Shown: in pieces, positions 53,592-64,000 of the stretch
Position numbering within the stretch: position 1 is the stretch's first letter
Layout of the letters: the number at the start of each line of letters is the position of its first letter
Assembly (NCBI RefSeq): GCF_003576645.1
Contig: NC_044920.1
Coordinates: 8,061,358 to 8,125,357, forward strand
DNA from: Ipomoea triloba
Taxonomy: Eukaryota; Streptophyta; Magnoliopsida; Solanales; Convolvulaceae
Length of the DNA stretch: 64,000 nt
Direction of reading: 5' to 3'
Program-made: the position numbers and the translations under genes
The notes under the pieces: generated by a model
Database searches by the model: none
Told to the model about the DNA's origin: nothing
The model's input: the letters and a program-made list of their open reading frames with translations, nothing else

Positions 53592-56576
53592 TGTAACCCT
53601 CGTCTATTCCGATAAGTTTATGGTTCGAAAAATATTTTTTTAGGCTATGACATTTATGAGATGATCTCTCGGTACTTCAGAATGATTTTTATAAGTGAGA
53701 CTAGTTATTAAAAAGCTGCGATCTAGATTTTTATAAGTGAGACTAGTTATTAAAAAGCTGCGATCTACGTATTTATAAGTGAGACTAGTTATTAAAAAGC
53801 TGCGATCTACGTACCGGTCACGGAGACTAGTTATTAAAAAGCTGCGATCTACGTACCGGTCACGAACACTAGTTATTAAAAAGCTGCGATCTACGTACCG
53901 GTCACGAACCGTAAAATTTTTAAAGCTGCGATCTACGTACCGGTCACGAACCGTAAAATTTTTAAGGACGTATATACAGTTCGAATTTCCCTAGGAGATG
54001 GATTATTAAGCATGATACGTTTAAGCGTGAACTTCCTACTTAGTTCAGTGGAAATTAGACGAACTGTAAGAGTGAAATTTATTACGAACCTCCGTACCAC
54101 TGTATTTCGCGAGATACCAGAAAATTCCCAATTTTAGTGGTTAATGACGGGATTATTTTTAGAACAATTTTGGTATTAAAATTTTCCCGAATTAAGTTAT
54201 ATTCCTCCGAACTTTTATCTGATTTAATCCCTAACTGGCAAAGCAAACTTACTCTACAAGGCATACCATGGGATTGTGACAAGTGTCACATTTATTTACC
54301 ACATAGTAATAAATAATTAATTAAATGGGAAGAGTATGGGATAAGCTAAGCCATGCTAAGATGTAACTTACACTCCAAGTCTTCCCCATCTCCCCCACAC
54401 TCATTTTCGAAAAATAGAGAAGGAAAAAGAGAAGGAAAAATATCATTTTCATCTTTGGGATCCAGGAACTCCATAGCTATTTTCTTCAACACAAGTGCTT
54501 CCATAATAGGTAAAACTTTGGTTTTATTCGGTTAATATGGCTAGAATCCTTCCTAGAACTTAAGTTTAAGCTAAGGATTCATGAAAATGTTGTTATTATG
54601 GTGTTTTTTGTTTAGGATCTTCGGTGAAAAGTTTGGAGGAGAAGGTCACCATCTTTCTACGGTCTTAAAAATCTACTTGCGAGGTAAGGAATCCCTTAAG
54701 TTGGTTTAGTCACTTGAAGGTGAACAAATGCTAGTAAATTATGAAACTAGGAATTTTATGTGAAAATCATGTGTTAAGTTTGTGAATCTACAAGTTGGCT
54801 CAAAGGACTACACTTGGAATTTTTGGTAATTTTTGTATACATGTTCATGGCTAATTTATGCATGTATATGTTGTATTTATGCCCATATAAGCTTATACTT
54901 GTGAAAATAGTGGAAAATCGAGGCGTTACAACCCAGTTTTTGCTGCCCGAAGTTGGCAGATCCAGATGGACGCGACCGTGGACGCGCGTCCATCGGTGTC
55001 CGAAGTTTCGGAGTCACGGCCGAAAGGCCGGACGCAACCACGGACGCGCGTCCGCTGCACGTCCGTGGGTGCCCAGAATTTTGGCATCACTGCCGAATGA
55101 GCGGACGCGACCCGGACGCACGCGTCCGCCGTGCGTCCGACGCTGCGGACATCCGCGAGTCTGCGCGACGCGGATCCGTTTTCGACCGAACTTTCTTCCG
55201 ATGTTTTTGCTCCTGAATGTTATGATGTTTGGAAGGCCTACGGGCAACCGAGTCAATTTTTGAAAGTTCAAATATTATTGTGTAAACTTATGTTCATCAA
55301 TTTGGAGAAAAACCGTGTTTTTAAGAAACAAACATGACCCTTATCACTTGGGAATTTATGGTGAAAAGTCATTGGCAAACATGAGTATTTTGGAAACATT
55401 TTTGGATAAAAATAATTGTTTTGAGACATCATGTGTAAAATACTAATTAAACTCAAGGAAAGGATGAATGTTTTGAAAACCTTAGTTTCTAGATAATGTT
55501 GTTGAGATGTTCGACTTGCGGGAGGCTTGTGAGCCGTGGCCCGGAAGTTGTTGAGATGTTTGACTTCGCGGGAGGCTTGTGAGCCGTGGCCCCGAAGTTA
55601 TTGAGATGTTTGACTTTACGGGAGGCTTGTGAGCCGTGGCCCGGAAGTTATTGAGATGTTTGACTTCGTGGGAGGCTTGTGAGCCGTGGCCCCGAAGTTA
55701 TTGAGATGTTTGACTTTACGGGAGGCTTGTGAGCCGTGGCCCGGAAGTTATTGAGATGTTTGACTTCGCGGGAGGCTTGTGAGCCGTGGCCCCGAAGTTA
55801 TTGAGATGTTTGACTTTACGGGAGGCTTGTGAGCCAGGGCCCGGAAGTTGTTGAAATGTTTGACCTGCGGGAGGCATGAGTGCCGCGGCCCGAGGTTCTT
55901 GAAAATATTCCGAGATTACCATACACTTATCCAGGGGGAAACTAAGTAAATTTTACTAACTATGAAAACATAGTTACTCCGTAACTATGTCGAAGAATAA
56001 AATACCACGAGTCTTGGACAGTAAAGTGTGTGTGTTGTGAACTCTCTATTTTGAGTTAAATGATGGAAATTCTCGGAAATGAAAAGTATTATACGCTGAT
56101 GCAACTCGTATACTCTACTATACTTTCTTTTGTTGATAATCTGGTTGCAGGTAGAGTTTCAACTTATGGGTAAAACTACAGTTTTCTGAGGATCATGTTT
56201 TTCGAAACCTTTGTTTCTTTTGAGTGACAATGGATTTTCCTTACTTAGCCGTCGCGTTAACTACACTTCGATGTGTTTACAGATGTTGTCTAGTGTGGGC
56301 TCCTAAAGCCCGATGAGCTCTGAATAGGATGGAAGTTGAGGTTGAGGACTACTCTATCTTAGAATAGACACCCTGGAAGAATTATTTCCATATGTACATA
56401 TTTGGATGTTGATATGGTTATTTGAGGTTGTAAGTTTAGCCTTAGCGTTTGGGTATAGGAGAGATACCTAAGCGTGGCGGTAACACCCAGTTTTCTGCTG
56501 GTTAGATGTTTCCGCAATGTATTGTATCATTAGGGATTTTGTAATAAATCCAAGAGGTGAAAATTGGGGTGTTACA
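53592..56576 (+). mobile_element. Large solo LTR 'C', nested in D
   Basis: It starts TGTAACCCTCG and ends GGGGTGTTACA, 2985 bp, flanked by AGTAT and AGTAC (one change). The 5' part has a tandem array of the ACCGGTCACGAACCGT-containing unit (53660-53970). A donor-like GAG|GTAAGG lies at 54684 and an acceptor-like TTTACAG ends at 56282. Between them is a GC-rich stretch (54950-55200) and an eight-unit minisatellite (55499-55900). No coding frame. Confidence 0.85.
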
Positions 56577-59500
56577 AGTACGTACATGAGTTATACACTG
56601 TATGTGTGCTTCAGTACTTGTAAATAGGTAATCTAATAATATATGTACCTAAATAGTTGTAGTTACAGAATTGAATTATTTGGGAAGATTTTATGTTGTA
56701 AGTGGCGTGCAAATTGGTGCAAGGTTAAGAATAAAGTTATTTCGGTTATAGATATAAGTGTAAATTTGAATAAGTTACTTGGGTGTAAAGGCTTTTGATG
56801 TAAGGTGTGAAATATGAAAGATTTGGTGATTTATATATTCTGTCTCGAGAGGATGGTGATACTTGGTCGTTTTAAATTCTCCTTTTTGGTTACTATTATT
56901 ATTGTGAGAGCTGAGTTCTCTCTATTTGGTTTTGGCCACCGGTTCGTGGATTCGTCCGGTTGGTTTGGATTTGGTTTTGGCCACCGGTTCGTGAATTCGT
57001 CCGGTTGGTTTGGTATTGGTTTGGAAGTTGAAACTTTCCATTTGGATCCATTCCTCCTTGACACTGTATATAATGACTATCATTGAACATATGAAAAGTG
57101 TGATTAATTATTTGGAAATTTTACTTGGTTATTGTGAGAGTTTTGGATACTCTCTATATTTGGTGGTTATTTAGAGAGATTGGAATTCTCTCTTTGGAAT
57201 CTATTTTGAGAGATTGGAAATGTCTCTTTGGTTATTATTATACAACTGGAAATTATATTTGGTCATTATCATGATTTGGAAATTCTTTGGTGATTATTTA
57301 AGGATTATATATCTCTTTGGTGAATATATTATGTTTTGAAGAAATTTTGAATACTGATGGTATTATGAAATGATTTAAGGAAATGGTTATATGGAAATGT
57401 GAGGCTTGAGGAAATATTGGTTTAATGAATTTGGATTACGGATAGGCAATGCCTTGATCTCCTAGAGATTTTAATTTGTGGGTATAATTATATATACTTG
57501 GATGTGTGATTTTCTAAAGTTACATTTTAATTGGTTGAAAATTATTGATATTGATGAGAATAAAAATGCTTAAGGGGTTAATGTGAAATTATATGCCCCT
57601 ATGTGCTCCAAGATGCTATGTGCAAAATATTTTACGGGGTGGAGTAAGTCTTACCAGCCGTCATGCTGACTTTGTTTCCCCTTTAGTTAATTTTGCAGGT
57701 GATGATTGCATGACAATTTGGAGCATTGAGCATGAGAGCTACTCGTTTAATTAGATTAAATGTATTAAATTTTCTTTTAATTGTTAAAGAATTTTAGAAC
57801 TTGTTTTAGAATTTTTAATACTTGATTTATTATAATGTTTTAGAGTTGGGGTTAGAATTACTGTATGTAGTTTGTTGTAGCCTGTGCGTTTAGATATAAG
57901 TTGTATCTAAACGTGGCGGTAGCATCTCTATTTTCTTTAGTTTTGGTTTTGGGCTTCCGCAATTATAACTGATTTTTAATTAAATAAATCCATTTTTATA
58001 AAATATTTTGGTCTGAAAAATGGGGGTGTTACAAATACAATTTCACCATACCAATATATATAACACCAAAATTTTCAAGCTACACTTTACTCAACACACG
58101 GGCTCGACATTCGAGACCCATTCTCGATAATTCGAGAATCACCACTCACAATGTTACCATTTATCGATAAATGTACTTGTGTTCACATAAATAGCATATA
58201 TCATATCACAATCACACATCATATAGATATATATATACATTGGGGTAAAATGTTTAGTTTTAGTGAACATGAAAACTTACCTCAATAACCCAAAATTTTA
58301 ATCAACACTTATAATGGCACCCTAGCCATTCTGATAGGGAACCTGTGAATCAAATGAACCTTACATAATTACTAATACTAACAACTAACAATAATAGTAA
58401 TAATAATAATAATGTTATTATTATTATAACCTCACTGCCGAAATATTATCATCCCAAAATCGTTACTCCATCATCATATATCAACCATTTTCATTTCATT
58501 ACTTCATCCAAATGATGCTTCAATTATTATTATAATAAATAATAATCATAATAATACTAATAACACTTACCTAACATCATCATCAGATCAGAATCCACTA
58601 ATCACCCTTTTCATTTTTCATTTCTAGTTTACATACTGGATTATGCATCATTATCAAAAACGTAACTCACATATCATCATATTCTAATCCATGATTTTCA
58701 GCATCAACCCAACATGCATTCAATATTATAATAATCATCATACTACTTCATCTCATCAAATTCAATACACAGCAGATTCCGTCATTTTCATCATCTTCCT
58801 CAATAATTCTTATTCTCATCATCTTTAATCTACCAATAACTAACCCACATTTAAACAAGAGAATTTTGAGGGCAAAAACATTTACCTGAAATAGAGATTG
58901 AATGATTCTTGCTAAGATTGTAGAAGATGTAGAAAAAAATCATAAGGAATTCGTAGTGCAAGGGAAAATAAAAATGAATGATGAATGCCTGTTGAGTTCC
59001 TGCTACTTATAACAAAAGAGGAGAAGAAAAGCAGAGCTGAAAGGGTAAAAGGAAACAAAGATTTATTCTCATGCTAATAGGTAGGCTTCCAGCGTTATAA
59101 TTAATTTGCTCCCTAATCAGCCAATTTAAATAGGAAACACTAGGTAATTAGGGTGGCGTTATGTCTCCAGAAGCAGCCAAAAATGGAATTAAAATATGGA
59201 TGAGATCAGTCAAGTAATTGGAAATAAATTGAACAATATTTGTGCTGACCGAAGGAAAATTTCATAACACTGATCAGTATTGCGAAAATTACTGGGAAAT
59301 TTAGGTAAGGTATTTTAATACCAAAATTTTCAGATATGAATATCAAGTATAGAACCTACACAAAAAATTTCATAACGATCCGAGTAGTGGAAGTATAGTT
59401 TTTCAAATTGTTTTCTAAAACTGGTCCAGAGAAAAGAATTCTGGACAGCACACTGCCAAGGGCAAAAATATAATTATTTGTCTTTACTCGAAGCTCAACA

Positions 59501-59714
59501 TGACCAAAATATTTTATGGATATCAAGTACTATAAGTTTAGGCTCTACTATAAAAATTTCAAGTAAAATAGAGTTCGGGAAGTATTTTTACCGGCTCAAT
59601 CTTTCGGACTGCGCCAAGTTGATATTTTCTGAAAATGAACGTTAAGAAAAATATTTGGCTAAAATTGAATTTTGTAACAATAATGGTGACGAAATTTCGG
59701 GGTGTCACAAATAT

Positions 59715-60170
59715 CACAAAACATTTCACAAGAATGAGGTGAAACATTATCACCACAATCAATGCATTCATACCCCCAAGCACTAAATGTGAGATTAACA
59801 CAACTATCACTAGAACTCATAGAATCATTATCACAAGTATCAATAGAGTCATCCCCCCAAGCACGGAAAGAGAGCTTAAAACAATCATCAATAGCATTCA
59901 TATAATCATTATCACAATTATCAATGGAATCATCCTCCCAAGAGTCAAGAGGATCGTTATCAAAAACATCAAGAGAATTATTGCTAGAGTCAAGGGAGTC
60001 ATCCTCACAAGAATCACAAGTATTATCATCACAAGTTTAAGGACATGTATTTTTAATAGTAGTGACACAAGTATAATCAAGAGTCTTACCACATGTAGAA
60101 TCAATAGTGTCACCATTTGGCTCTTTATCCTCCCATACAACCTCAATTTCTTTATCACTTTAGTTTTAAA
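59715..60170 (-). pseudogene. Old Athila-like ORF, upstream half
   Basis: The minus-strand frame is rich in Asp, Cys and Ser, with repeats of DDSID.CDND type. One TAA stop occurs near 60038. The frame runs left into the insertion point of E at 59710 and resumes at 49389 on the far side. The original protein was already broken by the internal stop, or was broken later. Confidence 0.5.
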
Positions 60171-61494
60171 TTTCCAACCCCTTTTGTTTTTCCAATTTCT
60201 TCACAAGATAATCATCTATTCGGTAAAATTCCATTTTTGTTCAGTTAAAAGCTTTGTTTTCTTCCCTAGAACCTAGCTATAGGTTAAGATTTCTTAAAAT
60301 TCTTGTTATGGTGGTATGTTTTGCCTAGGGATTTTGGTGAAAGAATTGAGTAAAGGAGAGGATTTAGCTATTGATGTTTAAAGGATTTGAAGGAAAATCT
60401 AGCCTCTCAAGTTTCTTATCAAGTGGCTAGAATCACATTAAGTGTTGATGAGAGTTTTGGTCTTCAAGGGTAAGATTTCATGTTCACTAAAATTATTATT
60501 TACCCCATATATATGTATATTGATATATGATATGATATCAAAATTATGTGTTTTGCAAAATTATGTGCATTATGATGTCCATGTGATCACAAGTGCATTG
60601 CATAATATGTGTATGATTCTCGAATTATCGAGAATTGATTTTTACGGGTCAAACTCGTGTGTTGAGTAAATGCTTGGCTTGGAATTTTGGTGTTATGTAC
60701 ATATATGTACTAAGAATGATATATTCTTATGGAATGAATTATTGTGGAGAAAAATATGTCTTGAGAAATTATATATTTTTGAAGAAAATATTTATTATGA
60801 AGAAATGATATATTTTGGAAATTATATGTACATATTTAGTCTTGGAGGATAAGAATACTTGCTGTCGGTTTGAGCCGGAAATGGGTTGCGGTCCAGATTA
60901 TTATGAGCACTTAGGGTTGCGGTTCTATTTGCTATTGATATGAGAACCTAGGGCTGCGGTCCTATTGATTGAGTATTGGTGTGGGTTGTATCCCCAACTT
61001 GGTATTTAATCCTCCTTGACAAATATGTTATTTTGGGAAAAGTATATCTCCACATTATTTTGGAAAAGTATATTATGAGATAAATGATAAAAACCCAAGC
61101 CTATATTTTTCGGGGTGAAATGGAACTTACTTAGCTTGTGCTAATTTTGGGATATACACCCCTTCGTTTTTGTGTTAAAATGATTTTTGCAGGTGAACAT
61201 GAATAAGATGGAAGTGAGGTTGAGATTAGTCCATTTGAGGAGTAGGCATTTGGAGGATTTTATTATTTGGAGGAAATTTTGGTTGTATAATTACTTCCTT
61301 GTATTAAGTTGGACTTTGGATGTATTTTGATGTTGTAAATTTAGCCTATGCACTTAGAGTGGAGTTTGTCAAAGAGGTGATAGAATTACTCTATGTGTGG
61401 CGGTAACACCCATTTTCTGCTGGTTAGATGTGTAAGCTTCTGCAATATATTATTGGGATTTTGTATCTATAAGATGTGAAAATTGGGGTGTTAA
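60171..61494 (+). mobile_element. 5'-truncated member of the large-LTR family ('F')
   Basis: The start is missing. The text enters at the leader region shared with B (CTATTCGGTAAAATTCC) and ends ATTGGGGTGTTAAA instead of the usual GTTACA. A donor-like AAG|GGTAAGATTTC lies at 60470 and an acceptor-like TTTTTGCAG ends at 61192, giving the shortest intron-like interval (723 bases). No target duplication can be expected. The left edge is approximate. Confidence 0.6.
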
Positions 61495-61600
61495 ATCTAG
61501 AGGCGGAGAACTGGTCGGAAAATATTTTTGAGATACTTTCTTGAGACATCAACTTCGCAAAATCTCAAGAAAGTGGGAAACTGTACGATGGATGGTATAT
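61495..61600. other. Short spacer
   Basis: It contains an imperfect inverted repeat built on ACTTTCTTGAGA. Nothing else is recognised. Confidence 0.4.
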
Positions 61601-61605
61601 TGGGT

Positions 61606-63115
61606 TGATAAGCCATGAATTAACCTATAAATATAGTTTAATTGTACTAATTTCTAATTGAAAGTTAGGTGTTTGTGCAAAAACCAAGCTTATTTCAGCT
61701 GTTTATGACTCAAGGATTGAAAACCGAGATCTAGGCATATTGAAGCGTAAAATGAAAGCGAATCAGGATGTTTTCAAGGCAATATGATTCGAGAATGAAG
61801 AGTCAAAACCATAGAAAAGTTCAACGGAGCAATGAGTTAAGCCAATCCATGCCACCGGGAGGATGTCTAACATTGTTGACAACTTTCTGATGGCCAGTTG
61901 TCAAGCTGCTGGTCACACCATGACCAGAAGCTGGACAACTGTTCATCAGAAAGTGGTCAGGGGAGTCAAGGTGAAGGTCACGGCGTGACCTTCATAGTGA
62001 CTGCCCTGACCACTTTGCGGATTCTGGTTGTCACTCTGTTGGTCATGTCGTGACCAGCAGAGTGACTCTTGGAATCTGTGAAGTTGTTGCTTGGTCACGA
62101 TGTTGGTCACATCGTGACCAGCATCTTGACCAGGCAATCTGTTGGCGGTTTCTTGGCACGATTTCTTGAAGTATAAATAGCCATAGGATTTATTTTCAAG
62201 TTATCTTTTGAATTTTCTAAGTCTTCTTTTAGGTTTTTCTCTCCACAAACCATTTTAGAACATCTATACATGTAAATCCATCATTCCTTGGAAGATTTAG
62301 GGAGAATTCTTGTTTGTAATTACACATTCAACTTCAATTTCAGTTTTTTTCAAATTCAATCATGTAAGAGTTTCTATTTCTTATTCTTGAAACTCTTAAT
62401 ACTTTTGTATTTTGATTTATTGCATAGTATTCCAATTGCTTTTAATTTTCAATTCCATTATGAGTAGTTAAATCCTTTAGGGATTTAGATTGAATTGCCT
62501 TGTATGAATGCATGCTTACATGAATCGAATTGTTTAATCTAGGTTTTTCATTGCCTTTCGAATGAATGTGATTGTGAAATTAGGGAATTATTTGACTTTT
62601 GTTTGGTTAGGGCCCAATTTTGTAAGAGATGTATAGAATTGGTGTTTCACCTACGAGAATAGGGATTCACCATTGCCAACCCTTTCACATTATTAACTTG
62701 CCCTAAAGAAATGGGAGTTGGAACTTGGAAGGGATTATGCACACAAGGTGCTTGATTATGTATTTCACCTAGTCTAATTGCTATGAGAATGGGATTAGAA
62801 CTTAGTGGTAGCCAATGTCCAAGAGAGTGGCATTGGCTTGGTTCCTTCACTTCATCGTTGAGCATTGTTTAGCCTAGAACTTTAGAACTTTGAGAAGCAT
62901 TTGTACATTGCTATTTGATTTAAATCCTCTTCTTCATCATTGTTTATTACCTAGTTAATTACTTGTTTGATAATCATCTAATGCAAACAAATACATCATT
63001 TTAGTTAGCTTTCAAACACTTGATGAACTCGTGTTTAATCCCTTGCTACTCGAGTCCTTCTTAGCCATTCCCAGGATGACATTCACTAATTCAACCACTA
63101 AAAATACAACTTTCA
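61606..63115 (+). mobile_element. Solo LTR of 1510 bp
   Basis: It starts TGATAAGCC and ends ACTTTCA, flanked by perfect TGGGT duplications (61601-61605 and 63116-63120). A TATAAAT box lies at 62172-62178. Four consecutive imperfect hairpins occupy 61882-62137, directly upstream. There is no PBS or PPT beside it, so it is the remnant of LTR-LTR recombination. The TGATAAG start resembles the Athila-type LTRs of this window; the family is not certain. Confidence 0.85.
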
Positions 63116-63120
63116 TGGGT

Positions 63121-63714
63121 TGACTGGACATACCAGTCCAAGAAGAAATGAGCAACTTTGGCCTATTCGTAGTTTAATAGGATTAGACTCATTATTCACA
63201 ATGTAATAAGGATCGGTCTCATTATTTCTAATGTAGTAAGATTAGGGTTATCATCCAACGGTTCAAATTGACTATCAATCTATGGCTCAAATTGACGGGA
63301 GGACGAAATTATGTACGATTTTCAAAGTTGAGGACTTAATTTGATAAGAATGATAGTTGAGGACCAAATCGATCATTAGCTCTTAAAAATAGACATTTAT
63401 CAATGATTCATATTAGCATGCCAACCATGATCCACAATATAAATTGCGGTCATTTGGCATGCCAATTCCTCTACCAGAACCCTAACTCTTAATTTGGGGA
63501 TTTGAATAGAACAAAATTAGCAGCCCAAAAACTTTTCCTTTGAAATATTTAATGAAGCTTATTTGGGCTTTATCCTTTAACCCAGCAGCTCTTGGACCCA
63601 GATAGCCCAGCAGTCCAAATTATATTTGGGCCATTCCTCAGTCTGATAATGTGAGCGAAGTATGATGATTCAAACATTTTTCTTTTAATTTCAAATAACG
63701 GCAGATTATTCTGT
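63121..63714. other. AT-rich sequence without a gene
   Basis: I see no reading frame or element boundary. Around 63430 the phrase CCACAATATAAATTGCG resembles the outer end of the foldback repeat near 16825. Confidence 0.35.
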
Positions 63715-63886
63715 GGATCCAAGTCCACTTTGCAAGTAGATCGATCGGGTCTAAAATACACAATTTACATACTGAATATTCACAATTTATATATTGAACA
63801 TTCATAACTAAATATTCACAATTCAAATTGTGAGCATTCAGTATGTAAATGGACACGAGTCCACCTTGCAAGGTTGACCCGGATCC
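63715..63886. repeat. Foldback repeat (probable MITE)
   Basis: Both ends are GGATCC followed by related sequence containing TTGCAAG in inverted orientation. Inner arms pair through CATACTGAAT and CACAATTT. The total is about 172 bp with a small central loop near 63810. Related fragments continue to the window end (CAAGGTCTACCTTGCATTG), so the true element may extend beyond 64000. Confidence 0.5.
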
Positions 63887-64000
63887 ATGATATAAATATT
63901 GATTTTGGAAAATTATACTATGTACCAAGGTCTACCTTGCATTGTGGAGCCAAGTCTAAAAATAACCTTCAGATTTTGTACCTACAGGTTATACATTCTG

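Larger units (their letters stand above)
50308..58033 (+). mobile_element. Large solo LTR 'D', nested in E and containing C
   Basis: It starts TGTGACACCCCGG and ends GGGGGTGTTACA, flanked by perfect AATAC (50303-50307 and 58034-58038). After removing the contig duplicate and C, its own length is about 2.8 kb. In the second contig copy a donor-like AGAG|GTAAGA lies at 53042. An acceptor-like TTTTGCAG ends at 57698. The (TA)n tract at 53484-53553 lies within it. Confidence 0.88.
49390..59709 (-). mobile_element. Large solo LTR 'E', containing nested D and C
   Basis: On the minus strand it starts TGTGACACCCCG (59709) and ends GGGGGTGTTACA (49390), with perfect AATAT duplications (49385-49389 and 59710-59714). 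Its own sequence is 49390-50307 and 58039-59709, about 2.6 kb. A donor-like GAG|GTAAG lies at 58280 (minus) and an acceptor-like TTTACAG ends at 49713. No coding frame. Element D lies between these two sites. Confidence 0.88.

Noticed and set aside
54814..55263. 149-codon frame in element C
   Set aside because: It owes its length to the GC-rich repeat segment; three frames are open there at once, which is typical of low stop-codon density rather than coding.

Overview
This is repeat-dense DNA from a flowering plant, probably a eudicot. The signs are AT-rich sequence full of Ty1/copia and Ty3/gypsy LTR retrotransposons, hAT miniature elements, a tRNA-derived SINE head, and primer-binding sites that fit plant initiator-Met and Asp tRNAs. 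I found no intact host gene, rRNA gene, functional tRNA gene or CRISPR array. The only long open frames belong to one retrotransposon. Seven single N characters mark contig joins. Several of them are flanked by near-identical direct duplications that look like unmerged contig overlaps, so the true locus is several kb shorter than 64 kb.

Positions 1-15526 hold a young Ty1/copia element of Sirevirus type on the minus strand. It runs from a right-hand 5' LTR (13602-15526) through an initiator-Met PBS, gag, pol (protease, integrase, RT, RNase H), a small unassigned ORF and a 1205-codon envelope-position ORF to a polypurine tract and the 3' LTR (760-2562). The 3' LTR is followed by another PBS, another gag start and, across an N, another copy of the env-position ORF. 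This is either a tandem LTR-sharing array or a scaffolding chimera. The small ORF and the 1205-codon ORF each have their own TATA-like box upstream. The element interrupts the gag start of an older gypsy-like element (15527-16260).

Positions 16260-20616 are low-complexity or low-copy sequence with a foldback repeat and a hAT miniature element that has a perfect 8-bp target duplication. Positions 20617-60170 form a nest of insertions inside an old Athila-like element. Most boundaries can be fixed from 5-bp target duplications. Five large terminal-repeat units, starting TGTAAY/TGTGACACCCC and ending GGGGTGTTACA, sit within one another: A (20980-24728), B (38878-43858), C (53592-56576), D (50308-58033) and E (49390-59709). 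A sixth (25551-45639, target duplication CATAT) is spread over 20 kb by what landed in it. Inside that sixth unit lie two inverted gypsy-like LTRs, a second hAT element, a SINE head, and a non-autonomous Athila-type element (33256-44590, target duplication GTGGC) that itself contains B.

Positions 60170-64000 hold a truncated member of the same large-LTR family, a clean 1.5-kb solo LTR (61606-63115, target duplication TGGGT) with four hairpins directly upstream of its TATA box, and a foldback repeat at the right edge.

The observations most worth following are these: a conserved donor/acceptor pair that would make an intron inside every large LTR long enough to judge, with nested copies sitting inside those introns; the separately promoted accessory ORFs of the Sirevirus; a 9-bp motif scattered through its LTRs and coding regions; and two cases of LTR-sharing tandem structure.
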